Shown here piece by piece: positions 15,680-23,581 of a stretch of DNA of 46,539 bases. Source of the DNA: Actinomycetota bacterium (GTDB taxonomy: Bacteria; Actinomycetota; Rubrobacteria; Rubrobacterales; Rubrobacteraceae); NCBI GenBank assembly GCA_902810695.1, contig CADDYV010000025.1, positions 1 through 46,539 of the forward strand, read 5' to 3'. The translations under genes were made by a program, and so were the position numbers. How positions within the stretch are numbered: the first letter of the stretch is position 1; each line of letters opens with the position of its first letter. Below the pieces are notes generated by a model. The model made no database searches. It saw only the letters and a list, made by a program, of their open reading frames with translations, and was not told where the DNA came from.

Positions 15680-16690
15680 CTAGGTTCCGTTGATGAGGAT
15701 CTTGAGCGCGTTTTCGCTACCCTGGTCAAGCAGGGATAAGGCCGAGCCGATCTCGGCGAAGTCGAAGCGGTGGGTGATGAGGGGTTTGGGGTCTACAACT
15801 CCATCTTCCAGGAGCCTGAGAACGTACGGGAAGGCTCCGGCGCTGTTGCGCGAGCCGAGCAGGTCTACCTCTTTGCGCATGAGCGTAACCGTGTCCACCG
15901 CGACCGCTCCCTGGTTCCAGCCGATCAAAACTATCCTGCCCGCGTGGGCCACGAGGTCGGTGGTCATCCGGGTGCAGGCGGCGCTACCGGTAGCCTCGAA
16001 GACCACGTCGGCCATCTCCCCGCCGGTGGCCTCCACAACCGCCCGGACGGGGTCTTCCGGGAGAGGAGTCGCACCGAGGGACCCGGCGACGCCGAGACGC
16101 CAGGAGTCGAGGTCCGCGACCAGCACGCGGCATCCCCGGCCTCTCGCGAGGATCTGAGCTATCAAAAGCCCGACGGTGCCAGCCCCGAACACAAGGGCTA
16201 CCTGTCCCGCCTCCGCCTGCGACCGCTGCACGGCGTGGTAGGCGATGGTGGTCGGCTCTGCCAGCACTGCGCTCTCGTCGGGCATACCGTCGGGGACCGG
16301 GTGCAGGCGGCGCACATCCACCGTGTTCGTCTCCCTGAAGCCGCCGCCGGTCTGCACGCCCAGGACCTTGAGGTTCGCGCAGCAGTTGTAGCGCCCTATC
16401 CGGCAGGCGCGGCAGTAGCCGCAGGAGACGAGCGGTTCGATTACGGCACGCCGACCTTCGAGTTCCGGCCTTTCGGGAGACTCCAGCACGTCCACCAGCA
16501 GCTCGTGGCCGAGCACGAGCGGGTATCCGACGAGCGGCGAGGTTCCCCGGTAGGCTGCGAGATCCGAGCCGCAGATGCCGCCCGCGCGCAGACGCACCAG
16601 CGCCTGACCGGGTTCTCGACGGGGTGATTCGGCCCCGACTACAGTGATGCTCCCCGGTTTCTCGAGTACGATTTCTCTCACTGCTCCCAC
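15680..16690 (-). CDS. Zinc-dependent medium-chain alcohol/polyol dehydrogenase
   Basis: A 336-residue MDR protein. Residues ~38-66 hold the catalytic zinc site (GGICGSDLAAY, LGHELLVDV). Residues ~88-105 hold the structural zinc cysteines (CGYCRACRIGRYNCC), and FGAGTVGLLIAQ is the Rossmann nucleotide loop. The pattern resembles L-threonine, sorbitol or galactitol dehydrogenase-type enzymes acting on secondary alcohols with NAD(P). The start is GTG 16690 behind GGAAGGTGGGAG. It is divergent from the LarA-like gene, with 160 bp between them; dehydrogenase and LarA-like epimerase pairs can serve hydroxy-acid or sugar-acid catabolism, which is inferred here. Confidence 0.88.
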   Translation of the reverse strand: MGAVREIVLEKPGSITVVGAESPRREPGQALVRLRAGGICGSDLAAYRGTSPLVGYPLVLGHELLVDVLESPERPELEGRRAVIEPLVSCGYCRACRIGRYNCCANLKVLGVQTGGGFRETNTVDVRRLHPVPDGMPDESAVLAEPTTIAYHAVQRSQAEAGQVALVFGAGTVGLLIAQILARGRGCRVLVADLDSWRLGVAGSLGATPLPEDPVRAVVEATGGEMADVVFEATGSAACTRMTTDLVAHAGRIVLIGWNQGAVAVDTVTLMRKEVDLLGSRNSAGAFPYVLRLLEDGVVDPKPLITHRFDFAEIGSALSLLDQGSENALKILINGT

Positions 16691-16850
16691 CTTCCGAAGC
16701 GTTTTTAGCGTGGTGCAGGCATTCTAGCCTCCTCGGTTGATTGTGGCTGCGGGTCCGGGGCTCAGGGGTGGCTCTTGACTTGGTAGACTATTCAGGAGAA
16801 ACGGTATCCGGCGTCCTGCGCCGGAGATCTCCTTCTGCGGGGGTGATGGA

Positions 16851-18122
16851 GTGAAACAGATCGTTCGGGACGAGATAGAGGAACTGCTCGGCGGGGTGAA
16901 GCTGCCGCCGATTGCGCTCGTGGAGCAGAGCGTGGACGCTCCGGGGGCCCTCGGGGACATCCGCTCCGCGGTGCGGGATGCGCTTCGGCAGGTAGAGCTG
17001 CCGGAAGGCTCGGTGGCGATAGGCGTCGGGAGCCGGGGGGTGGGCAAAATCGGCGAGGTCGTCGCGGCGCTCGTCGAGGCTTTGAAAGAGGCTGGGGCCA
17101 AGCCTTTCGTCGTACCGGCGATGGGCAGCCACGGGGCCTCGACCGCCGAAGGGCAGGCGGACGTTCTCAGGCATCTCGGGGTGAGCGAGGAGAAGGTGGG
17201 ATGCCCCATCCGGGCGACGATGGAGGCCGTGAACGTGGGGGAGACGCCATCAGGTGTCGCGGTCTACATGGACAGAAAAGCCTACGAGGCGGACTCGGTG
17301 GTGGTGGTAAACCGCATAAAGCCGCACACCGCCTTCCGTGGAGAGGTGGAGAGCGGGCCGACCAAGATGCTCGCCATCGGACTCGGCAAGCAGAAGGGGG
17401 CGCACTCGATCCACGCCGCAGGCTGGGGCAACATCCACCGCACCATCCCAGAGGCCGCGCGTGTCTCAATAGAGACCGGCAAAGTAGCCTTCGGGTTAGC
17501 CGTTCTCGAAAATCCCGACGAGGAGCCCTGCAAGGTGGTGGCCATCCCCGCGCGGGAGCTGGAGTCGAGAGAAGCCCCGCTTCTTGAGGAGGCCAAGCGC
17601 ATCCTGATGCGGTTGCCCTTCGAGGAGCTGGACGTGCTCGTGGTGGATGAGATCGGCAAGAACATAAGCGGCGACGGCGCAGACCCCAATGTAACCGGAC
17701 GCTACCCGACGCCCTACGCCGAAGGCGGTCCCAGGGTCGGGCGCATGGTCTTCCTCGGCCTCACGTCCGAGACCGGCGGCAACGCCAACGGCGTCGGGCT
17801 GGCCGATGTGGTAACGCAGCGGCTGGAAGAGGAGATGGACCGCTCCGCAACTTACATGAACGCCCTAACCTCAACAGTCCCGGACACCGTTCGCCTCCCG
17901 ATGGTCATGCCCACCGACAGGCTCGCCATAGCCGCGGCCCTGGAGATGTGCGAGGGCATCTCCCCGGAGGATGCCCGCCTCGTCCGCATCCAGAACACCC
18001 TCAAGCTCCGCCGGATGTGGGTCTCCGAGGCTCTGCTCTCCGAGGTGGAGTCTGATGAAAGACTCAAGGTGGTCGAAGACCTGCGGCCCATATCTTTCGA
18101 CGTGGACGGAGCCTTGATCTGA
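16851..18122 (+). CDS. LarA-like (DUF2088) nickel-pincer-type isomerase homologue
   Basis: A 423-residue homologue of lactate racemase LarA. Characteristic are the N-terminal nucleotide-type loop IGVGSRGVGKIGEVV, then VPAMGSHGAST (the conserved GSHG) and the central VNRIKPHTAFRGEVESGPTK-type block followed by MLAIGLGKQKGA. In characterised members the conserved Lys/His of this block hold a nickel pincer cofactor and catalyse racemisation or epimerisation of 2-hydroxy acids. Whether this relative binds the cofactor is unknown; no cofactor genes (larB, larC, larE) are present in the window. The GTG start follows GGGGGTGATGGAG. Being divergent from an MDR dehydrogenase suggests a joint catabolic role. 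Confidence 0.8.
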   Translation: MKQIVRDEIEELLGGVKLPPIALVEQSVDAPGALGDIRSAVRDALRQVELPEGSVAIGVGSRGVGKIGEVVAALVEALKEAGAKPFVVPAMGSHGASTAEGQADVLRHLGVSEEKVGCPIRATMEAVNVGETPSGVAVYMDRKAYEADSVVVVNRIKPHTAFRGEVESGPTKMLAIGLGKQKGAHSIHAAGWGNIHRTIPEAARVSIETGKVAFGLAVLENPDEEPCKVVAIPARELESREAPLLEEAKRILMRLPFEELDVLVVDEIGKNISGDGADPNVTGRYPTPYAEGGPRVGRMVFLGLTSETGGNANGVGLADVVTQRLEEEMDRSATYMNALTSTVPDTVRLPMVMPTDRLAIAAALEMCEGISPEDARLVRIQNTLKLRRMWVSEALLSEVESDERLKVVEDLRPISFDVDGALI

Positions 18123-18246
18123 TCCGATAACAAAGCGGATTGCTCGAAAATCACGCTCCAGACATTCCGGTGAAAAAGGTGGGGGCCGGAGGGAGCAAAT
18201 AAAGCCTCTCGTCCGAGACAGCAGGGAAATACTGTCCAGACGGAGG

Positions 18247-18269
18247 GTGTAGCGGACCTGTCGCTACAC
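18247..18269. repeat. Perfect 8-bp inverted repeat
   Basis: GTGTAGCG (18247-18254) and CGCTACAC (18262-18269) flank a 7-nt loop. No T-run follows, so it is not a normal terminator; it may still stop or stabilise the LarA-like transcript or be an operator. It lies in the 352-bp gap 18123-18474, which shows no gene. The gap also contains TATAAT at 18339-18344. Confidence 0.45.
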
Positions 18270-18338
18270 GTAACTGACGTTCTCGAAAGCTTGGTGAAAA
18301 AGGCTGGCGAGAGTGTATCCGGTCCGGTGCGGCTCGCG

Positions 18339-18344
18339 TATAAT
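18339..18344 (+). promoter_or_regulatory. Consensus -10 element TATAAT
   Basis: A perfect TATAAT 131 bp upstream of the signal-peptide gene. No recognisable -35 at normal spacing (TATCCG is there), so strength is doubtful. It would give a long leader of about 125 nt. Confidence 0.35.
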
Positions 18345-18474
18345 GTTTGTGATTTTTGCTTCTTGAGAGCTCCTGAGAAGTCGTTGTGAAAGCAACAGAA
18401 AGGCGGCATGAGAGGGCGACGAAATCACATGAGGAAGATCTGATGTAAACAAAAGTTTGCCGCGAAGGGGGAAA

Positions 18475-18831
18475 ATGAGCAAGAAATTCGGCGTACTGTT
18501 GCTGCTGATCGCAGGCCTCTCATTAGGCCTCGCTTCGTTAGCGTTTGCGCAGGGAGGATCCCAGCAGAGGATTTTATTCCAGCACAGGCTTTTCCGGGCC
18601 AACCTTCACCCTCTCAACCGCTCGGGAGCGAGCGGGACCGCCATCATTAACCGGGGCGGCAGGCGCCTTGAGACCCACATCGTCTCCCGCAGACTGGCGC
18701 CTAGCCTACCTCACGCCCAGCACATCATCTCTTCTCCATCTACAACAGAGAGTTCGCCAGATCCGATACCGATCCAGGGGCGCTCCTCAGCTTCGTCAAC
18801 GTCCGTAAGGTCTTTAATCCCCTGGCGTTGA
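18475..18831 (+). pseudogene. CHRD-like secreted protein, truncated N-terminal part
   Basis: The first 26 residues (KKFGVLLLLIAGLSLGLA...AFA) are a clear Sec signal peptide. Residues ~38-85 then read like the start of a CHRD/spondin-like domain (RANLHPLNRSGASGTA, later LAPSLPHAQHI, as in 'L.PLN.SG.SGTA...GL.PG.PHAQHIHG'). Right after HAQHI the sequence turns into Ser/Pro-rich junk in this frame, while another frame becomes protein-like. A full CHRD protein would run about 50-100 residues further. The ATG at 18475 is behind GAAGGGGGA. Best explained as the 5' remnant of a deleted gene fused to the remnant described next. Confidence 0.55.
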
Positions 18832-19196
18832 CGCGGGGTAACACGCAGTCGGCACCGAGCAACCTGGTTGCGTGGTTTAAACGGAACCCGAGATTGAATA
18901 CCTCAGAACCGGTTCCAATCTCCATGGGGGGCGTATCCGGCGAACGGTTTGACGTGACCGTATCCTCCCTGCCAAAGAAGAGATCCGACGAGTGCGAGGA
19001 TTGCGTCCCCGTCTTCCGTCTGGAGGACGGGGATCCCATATCGATCGTCAAAGGGTTCAAGCAGCGGATCTTCCTTGTGAAAGGCATCGAATCTCGGACG
19101 GTGGCTATAATCTTCTACGCCCCGGCCGGTCAGTTCAGGCAATATCTCCCAGAGGTGCAGAAGGTCCTGGACAGCGTAAACTGGAAAGGTGTGTAG
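18705..19196 (+). pseudogene. C-terminal part of a secreted actinobacterial protein, start lost
   Basis: Open from 18705 after a stop at 18702-18704. From about 18735 the frame reads like conserved protein: SDTDPGALLSFVNVRKVFNP, then LVAWFKRNPRLNTSEPVPIS, a Cys pair ECEDCVP, and an ending VAIIFYAPAGQFRQYLPEVQ. I recall this arrangement ('P..LVAWL..HP.L.T..P.PV.vGGv.G..FD') from uncharacterised actinobacterial exported proteins, but name no family. No good start exists at the head; a TTG at 18828 would leave 122 residues. The missing head and the CHRD-type sequence in front of it suggest an internal deletion joined two genes. Confidence 0.5.
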
Positions 19197-19382
19197 AAAC
19201 GAGGAAGCTCCCCCCCGAAGAGGAAAGCCACATTTTCAACTCCGGCTGCGCCATCACTGAACTGCCTGAAGCCTCAGCACTGCAGCCACAAGCAGCGATG
19301 CTTTTCCTCTTCAACAACACTCCTTCTTCTCCATAGGCGCGATACGACGCAATTCAGAGGAATATTTTCCAAAAACCTGCTC

Positions 19383-19410
19383 TTGAAAGTTCGCTCGCCC
19401 ACGGTAGCAT
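19383..19410 (+). promoter_or_regulatory. Promoter of the TetR-MFS operon
   Basis: TTGAAA (19383-19388), a 16-bp spacer and TAGCAT (19405-19410). The operator described next starts two bases after the -10, so bound repressor would cover the transcription start. The rest of the 249-bp gap 19197-19445 has no gene. Confidence 0.6.
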
Positions 19411-19411
19411 C

Positions 19412-19430
19412 AAACTGAACTGTACAGTTT
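19412..19430. promoter_or_regulatory. Palindromic operator for the TetR regulator
   Basis: Arms AAACTG (19412-19417) and CAGTTT (19425-19430) surround a core, and the perfect 12-bp palindrome AACTGTACAGTT sits at 19418-19429. Size and place, between -10 and ribosome binding site of the TetR gene, are typical of TetR autoregulation. Confidence 0.65.
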
Positions 19431-19445
19431 GAGAAGGAGTAATAG

Positions 19446-20093
19446 GTGGTTTCGGGTTCGGAGGAGCTAAAGCCGCGGGCGAGGGCGAAGCGACGTCAGA
19501 TCTGCGCCGGGGCCCAGCGGTTGTTTATCGAGAGGGGGTTTGCGGGAACGAGCACGGATGCGATAGCGGCGGAGGCGGGTGTCTCCAAGCAGACGCTCTA
19601 CGCCTACTACCCGAGCAAGGAGGATCTGCTGGTAGACGTTCTCAGGCGGTTCATCGGGGAAGGCCCCAAGGAGTGGATGCTCGAGAACGAGCCCTTCCTG
19701 GAGGACCTCGAACATCTGCGGGAGGCTCTGGTGAGCCTGGCACACAAGATAGTAGCGACCCTCATGCAACCCGAGTGGCTGGCGCTGGTGCGTGTGATCG
19801 TCGCGGAGACCCCCAGGCTGCCGCAGCTAGGAGAGCTGTTCTGCTCGACCGTGCCGGAGCGGGGCCGGGAGAGCTTCTGCGCCTTCCTGGAGCACGCCCA
19901 GGAGCGGGAGCTGGTCAGAGAGGTGAAAAAAGATGTGGCGTGGCGGATGTTCGTCGGGCCGCTGTTGACCTACTTCATGCTCGGCGGGCTTTTGCTCGGG
20001 CAGCCGCAGCACGAGCCCGATGCCGAGAGCATCGAGGAGATCGTCGACCTGTACGTAAAGGCGATAGCAACCCGGGAGGAGAGCTCTACGTGA
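19446..20093 (+). CDS. TetR family transcriptional regulator
   Basis: A 215-residue repressor. The N-terminal domain (~15-62) is a TetR helix-turn-helix: RRQICAGAQRLFIERGFAGT, then STDAIAAEAGVSKQTLYAYY and PSKEDLL. The C-terminal part is a helical ligand and dimer domain with a hydrophobic last helix pair (WRMFVGPLLTYFMLGGLLLG), like AefR/AcrR-type efflux regulators. The GTG start lies behind GAAGGAGT. Its stop overlaps the GTG of the efflux gene (GTGA), so the two are co-translated. It most likely represses its own operon through the palindrome at 19412-19430 until a drug-like ligand binds. Confidence 0.93.
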   Translation: MVSGSEELKPRARAKRRQICAGAQRLFIERGFAGTSTDAIAAEAGVSKQTLYAYYPSKEDLLVDVLRRFIGEGPKEWMLENEPFLEDLEHLREALVSLAHKIVATLMQPEWLALVRVIVAETPRLPQLGELFCSTVPERGRESFCAFLEHAQERELVREVKKDVAWRMFVGPLLTYFMLGGLLLGQPQHEPDAESIEEIVDLYVKAIATREESST

Positions 20094-21976
20094 CCGAAAC
20101 TCTGGCCGCTTCCCGTTCCAGGTCGGACCGCCGCAGGTGGTGGGCGCTTGCCGCCACGTGTTTCGGCCTGCTCATGGCGCTTCTGGACGTTACTGTCGTC
20201 AACGTGGCATTGCCGGTCATCCAGAAGGATCTCAACGCGGGATTCTCGGACCTGCAGTGGGTCATAGACGCCTACACCATTGCGCTTGCGGTCTTTCTCG
20301 TTACCGCCGGGAGGTTAGGCGATATCTTCGGGCGCAAGCGGGTATTCATGACCGGGCTCGGCGTCTTCACCGCTGGTTCCCTGCTCTGCGCGCTCTCCGG
20401 GAACTTCACCGTGTTCGGGTTCTCGCACATCCAGCTTTTGTGGGGTGCGCGTGTGATCCAGGGGCTCGGCGGGTCGGTGATGCTCCCGCTCTCGCTCGCC
20501 ATCATCTCGGCCACGTTCGAGGGCCGGGAGCGGGGCATGGCAATCGGGTTCTGGGGCAGCACCGCCGGGCTAGCAACGGCGGTTGGTCCCGTGGTCGGTG
20601 GATTTCTGGTCGAGAAGGTAAGCTGGCAGTCCATCTTCTACCTGAACGTGCCCATCGGCGTCATCGGGATACTGGTCGCCACGTGGGCCATCCGGGAGTC
20701 GCGCGACGAGGGGGTTCCCCGCTCCGTTGATGTGTTCGGGCTCGCGACCGTAACGGTGGGCCTGTTCTGTCTGGTTCTGGCCCTGATCCAGGGTGAAAAC
20801 AAAGGCTGGGGCTCGGCCTACATCATCACGCTGTTCGTGGTGGCGGGTATCTCGCTTGTTATCTTCGTCGTAGGCGAGCTCTTAATAAAGAACCCGATGG
20901 TTGACCCCCGGTTGTTCAAGAACAGAAGCTTTACCGGGGCGGCGATCACCGCCTTCGCGCTGAGCTCCGGGCTGTATGCGCTGTTTCTGTTCCTCACCCT
21001 GTATTTGCAGAACTCTTTAGGCTTCAGCGCCCTGGAGACCGGACTCAGGCTGCTCCCCCTGAGCGGGATGGTACTCTTCGCCGCCCCGGTCGCCGGGGCC
21101 CTGACCGGCCGCATCGGCCCCCGCCCGGTGCTCTTTACGGGGATGGTTCTGCTCACCATCGCGGTCTTTTTGATGACGCGCATCTCTCCGCAGGATCAAC
21201 AGTCCGACTGGGTGATATTGCTGCCGTCCTTCTTCATCGCGGGGTTGGGCAGCGGGATCGTCAACCCGCCACTTTCCACCGTGGCCGTGAGCACGGTCGG
21301 TGCGGCGAGGGCGGGGATGGCCTCCGGGGTCAACAACGTCTGCCGGCAGGTGGGCATAGCGTTCGGCGTCGCGTTCTGGGGTGCTATCCTCACCAACCGC
21401 TACAACGGCTACGTGCACGATAAGATCCTGGCGCTAGACGTGCCCCGGCTGAGCGGTGGGATCAGGCACAGGATCATAGAGGGAGTCCAGAACGCCGGGA
21501 CGACCGCCGGAAGCACCGCTCTGAAGCAGGCTCCGCCGCGTTTTCAGCACATGCCCGGCTTCTCCCAGATCCAGCAGATCGCCCGCGCCTCGTTCATTGA
21601 CGGTACGGTAGACATCTTCAGACTCGCAGCGATAATGCTCGCCGCGGGCGCCCTCGCCGCCATCGTCCTGATCCGCAGATCCGACCTGGTCGGCGCCTCG
21701 CAGGGAGCGGGCGAATCTGGTAGAGACGGAAAGCCGGAGATAGACCCCTTGCTCGGCGGGATCGCGCTTACCTACCTGAGCCGCAGGTTAGAGAACCTGG
21801 ACGGTGACTCTCCCAACCTGGAGGCTGCGGCGGCGTCTCTAGTTCCCGCCGAAGAAGGTTCGGCCAGGGAACGCGCCCGGAAAGCGGGACGGCAGATCAT
21901 CGAGCCCCTGGCCGTAAGGATGCTTCTGGATGGTGTTCGCGAGAGAAGGGGTGGAAACTTACACGACAAGACGTAA
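20090..21976 (+). CDS. DHA2-type MFS multidrug efflux transporter
   Basis: A 628-residue proton-coupled antiporter of the EmrB/QacA (14-helix) group in the inner membrane. Visible are helix 1 with LLMALLDVTVVNVALP (the group's D1 motif), motif A GRLGDIFGRKRVF after helix 2, and motif C AVGPVVGGFLVE in helix 5. A soluble tail of ~110 residues (from ~520) contains LLGGIALTYLSRRLE. Long tails are known in actinobacterial members. The GTG at 20090 overlaps the regulator's stop, with GGGAGGAGAG upstream. A longer open frame from 19673 runs antiphase through the regulator and is spurious. It probably exports hydrophobic or cationic compounds. Confidence 0.93.
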   Translation: MTETLAASRSRSDRRRWWALAATCFGLLMALLDVTVVNVALPVIQKDLNAGFSDLQWVIDAYTIALAVFLVTAGRLGDIFGRKRVFMTGLGVFTAGSLLCALSGNFTVFGFSHIQLLWGARVIQGLGGSVMLPLSLAIISATFEGRERGMAIGFWGSTAGLATAVGPVVGGFLVEKVSWQSIFYLNVPIGVIGILVATWAIRESRDEGVPRSVDVFGLATVTVGLFCLVLALIQGENKGWGSAYIITLFVVAGISLVIFVVGELLIKNPMVDPRLFKNRSFTGAAITAFALSSGLYALFLFLTLYLQNSLGFSALETGLRLLPLSGMVLFAAPVAGALTGRIGPRPVLFTGMVLLTIAVFLMTRISPQDQQSDWVILLPSFFIAGLGSGIVNPPLSTVAVSTVGAARAGMASGVNNVCRQVGIAFGVAFWGAILTNRYNGYVHDKILALDVPRLSGGIRHRIIEGVQNAGTTAGSTALKQAPPRFQHMPGFSQIQQIARASFIDGTVDIFRLAAIMLAAGALAAIVLIRRSDLVGASQGAGESGRDGKPEIDPLLGGIALTYLSRRLENLDGDSPNLEAAAASLVPAEEGSARERARKAGRQIIEPLAVRMLLDGVRERRGGNLHDKT

Positions 21977-22022
21977 AGTCAGAGGAAAGTGGAGATTAGA
22001 TCGTAAAGAGGAGGCTTGTGTC

Positions 22023-22457
22023 GTGACCAAATACGTCATCGGAATAGTGGGTGCCCTGCTGGGACTTCTGGGGGGGCTGTGGCTGATGCTCGCGCCCTTC
22101 GCCCAGGGCTACCAGCTATCCGGCGCAAACTGGGCTGACGCCACCAAAGCAGACTTCTGGACCGGTATCGCGCTTGTGATCATCTCGGTCGGAGGGATTG
22201 TGCTGTACACCCTCGCGCTCGTCGAGGAGCTGCGCAGCCGGGGCATCATAGAGCGCAGGGTCAAGCCTCAGCCCCAGCAGCCGCAGGAGGCGGCTCCGCA
22301 GGCGGCATCCCAGGGTAACATCGAGCAGATGCTCGTCCCCCTCCTGAACGAGATGCTCAAGGATATGCAGGAGCAGCGCCAGAGGCGTAACGGCGAGGGT
22401 AGCGAGTATCCCGCCCACGAAACCAGCCAGCAGCAAGGAAGGAGCACCCAGCAATGA
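22023..22457 (+). CDS. Small two-helix membrane protein, SPW-repeat-like (copy 1)
   Basis: A 144-residue protein. Helix 1 is GIVGALLGLLGGLWLMLAPF, followed by AQGYQLSGANWADATKADFW and helix 2 (TGIALVIISVGGIVLYTLAL). The tail is rich in Gln and Pro with a short amphipathic segment (IEQMLVPLLNEMLKDMQEQ). The GG-x-WL-x2-APF..GYQ pattern resembles SPW-repeat proteins. The GTG at 22023 has AAAGAGGAGG nine bases upstream and is preferred over frame extensions. It overlaps the next gene by four bases (ATGA). Forty-six bases after the efflux gene, so perhaps the same operon. Function unknown. Confidence 0.7.
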   Translation: MTKYVIGIVGALLGLLGGLWLMLAPFAQGYQLSGANWADATKADFWTGIALVIISVGGIVLYTLALVEELRSRGIIERRVKPQPQQPQEAAPQAASQGNIEQMLVPLLNEMLKDMQEQRQRRNGEGSEYPAHETSQQQGRSTQQ

Positions 22458-22732
22458 CCAGACAGGCCAGGATAGGAGTCGTGACGACCATCCTCACGTT
22501 CATCGGGGGGATGTGGCTGTTCTTCGCCCCCTTCATAGTGGGCTACCAGAAGGTGGGCCAGCACTGGGTCGAGGCGACCCGCAACGACCTGTGGATCGGG
22601 GCCGGTTTGATCTTCTTCGCCGGGCTCACCTTGCTGCTCTTCATTGCCTTTGCCCTGCGCGACGCCGCCCGCGCTGCCGAGATCAGGAAAGCACGCCGCG
22701 AAGCCTCAGAGGGCGCTTCACAGGAGGGGTGA
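22454..22732 (+). CDS. Small two-helix membrane protein, SPW-repeat-like (copy 2)
   Basis: Ninety-two residues, co-translated with the previous gene (ATGA). It repeats the same plan: ILTFIGGMWLFFAPFIVGYQ, then KVGQHWVEATRNDLWIGAGL, a second helix, and a charged tail RAAEIRKARREASEGA. About 40% of the core positions match copy 1 by eye, so the pair arose by duplication and may form a hetero-oligomer. Role unknown. Confidence 0.7.
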   Translation: MTRQARIGVVTTILTFIGGMWLFFAPFIVGYQKVGQHWVEATRNDLWIGAGLIFFAGLTLLLFIAFALRDAARAAEIRKARREASEGASQEG

Positions 22733-22843
22733 CCTCCCGCTCAGAACTCCACGGAACCGGGGTTAGGTCGCCCGATCCCGCCCGATGATTCTCTGCGGGA
22801 GTAGAATCCCAGGAGAACAATACTGAAAGAAGCCGGGACGCGC

Positions 22844-23581
22844 ATGAACACCTGTACCCACGACGAAGCCGGGAGGTCGGTTCCGGAAGGCCGTGCGGCA
22901 AAACCTAGACCGCCCCGGCGTCGTCTGCTGGCATCCCTGGCGTTTGTAGTCGTCCTCGGGGCGGGCCTCTGGTTGTTGCGCGGCCCTCTTGGCGACGCCT
23001 ACGCCTTCGTCGAGCACCTCAACGTCCAGACCTTCCATCACATCGTTGATGGGTTCGGGGCCTGGGCTCCGCTCGTCTCGGTAGCCCTCATGGTTGCGCA
23101 CGGGCTCGTGCCTTTCCCGGTGGAAGTTCTCGCGGTGGCGAACGGGGTCGCCTTCGGCCCCTGGCTCGGGTTCGCTCTGACCTGGGTGGGGATGGTACTC
23201 GCGTCCTGGCTCGGCTACGCCATCGCGCGTCTGGTCCGTCCGCTGGCACTGCGACTGGTGGGCCCCAAGCGATTGCTCCGGGTCGAGCGCCGCGCGGCTC
23301 ACGGGACGTGGTGGGAGCTTGTGGCCCTCCGCCAGGTTCCTTTTATCTCCTTCTGCCTGCTCAACTTCGCGCTCGGTCTGCTCGGCATACCTTTTCGGAA
23401 GTTTGCCTGGACGACCGCGGTCGGGATCGTACCCAGCATAGCCCTCACCATCCTGGCCGGGCAGGCTTTGAGCGCGGGGTTCTGGGCCCTGAGCATCGTC
23501 GGCGTCATCCTCCTGGTTTTGATACTCGTCCGGCATTTCCGGAGGAAGGGACATCCGCCCCGGCAACCGCGAGTTCGCTAG
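22844..23581 (+). CDS. TVP38/TMEM64 family membrane protein
   Basis: A 245-residue integral membrane protein with a Pro/Arg-rich N-terminus, a first helix (LASLAFVVVLGAGLWLL) and the VTT/SNARE-associated core. GLVPFPVEVLAVANGVAFGP is the family's (G/P)-x-P-x-E..A.ANG-x-x-FG block, followed by GMVLASWLGYAIARLV. RQVPFISFCLLNFALG-type and IPFRKFAWTTAVGIVPS motifs come next. Members of this DedA-related superfamily are linked to lipid scrambling or flipping; the role here is unproven. Its stop (23579-23581) overlaps the stop of the convergent egtD remnant. Confidence 0.85.
   Translation: MNTCTHDEAGRSVPEGRAAKPRPPRRRLLASLAFVVVLGAGLWLLRGPLGDAYAFVEHLNVQTFHHIVDGFGAWAPLVSVALMVAHGLVPFPVEVLAVANGVAFGPWLGFALTWVGMVLASWLGYAIARLVRPLALRLVGPKRLLRVERRAAHGTWWELVALRQVPFISFCLLNFALGLLGIPFRKFAWTTAVGIVPSIALTILAGQALSAGFWALSIVGVILLVLILVRHFRRKGHPPRQPRVR

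Noticed and set aside
19673-20089. Extension of the MFS gene into the TetR gene
   Set aside because: Out-of-frame reading through the regulator; the GTG at 20090 with a good ribosome site starts the first helix correctly.
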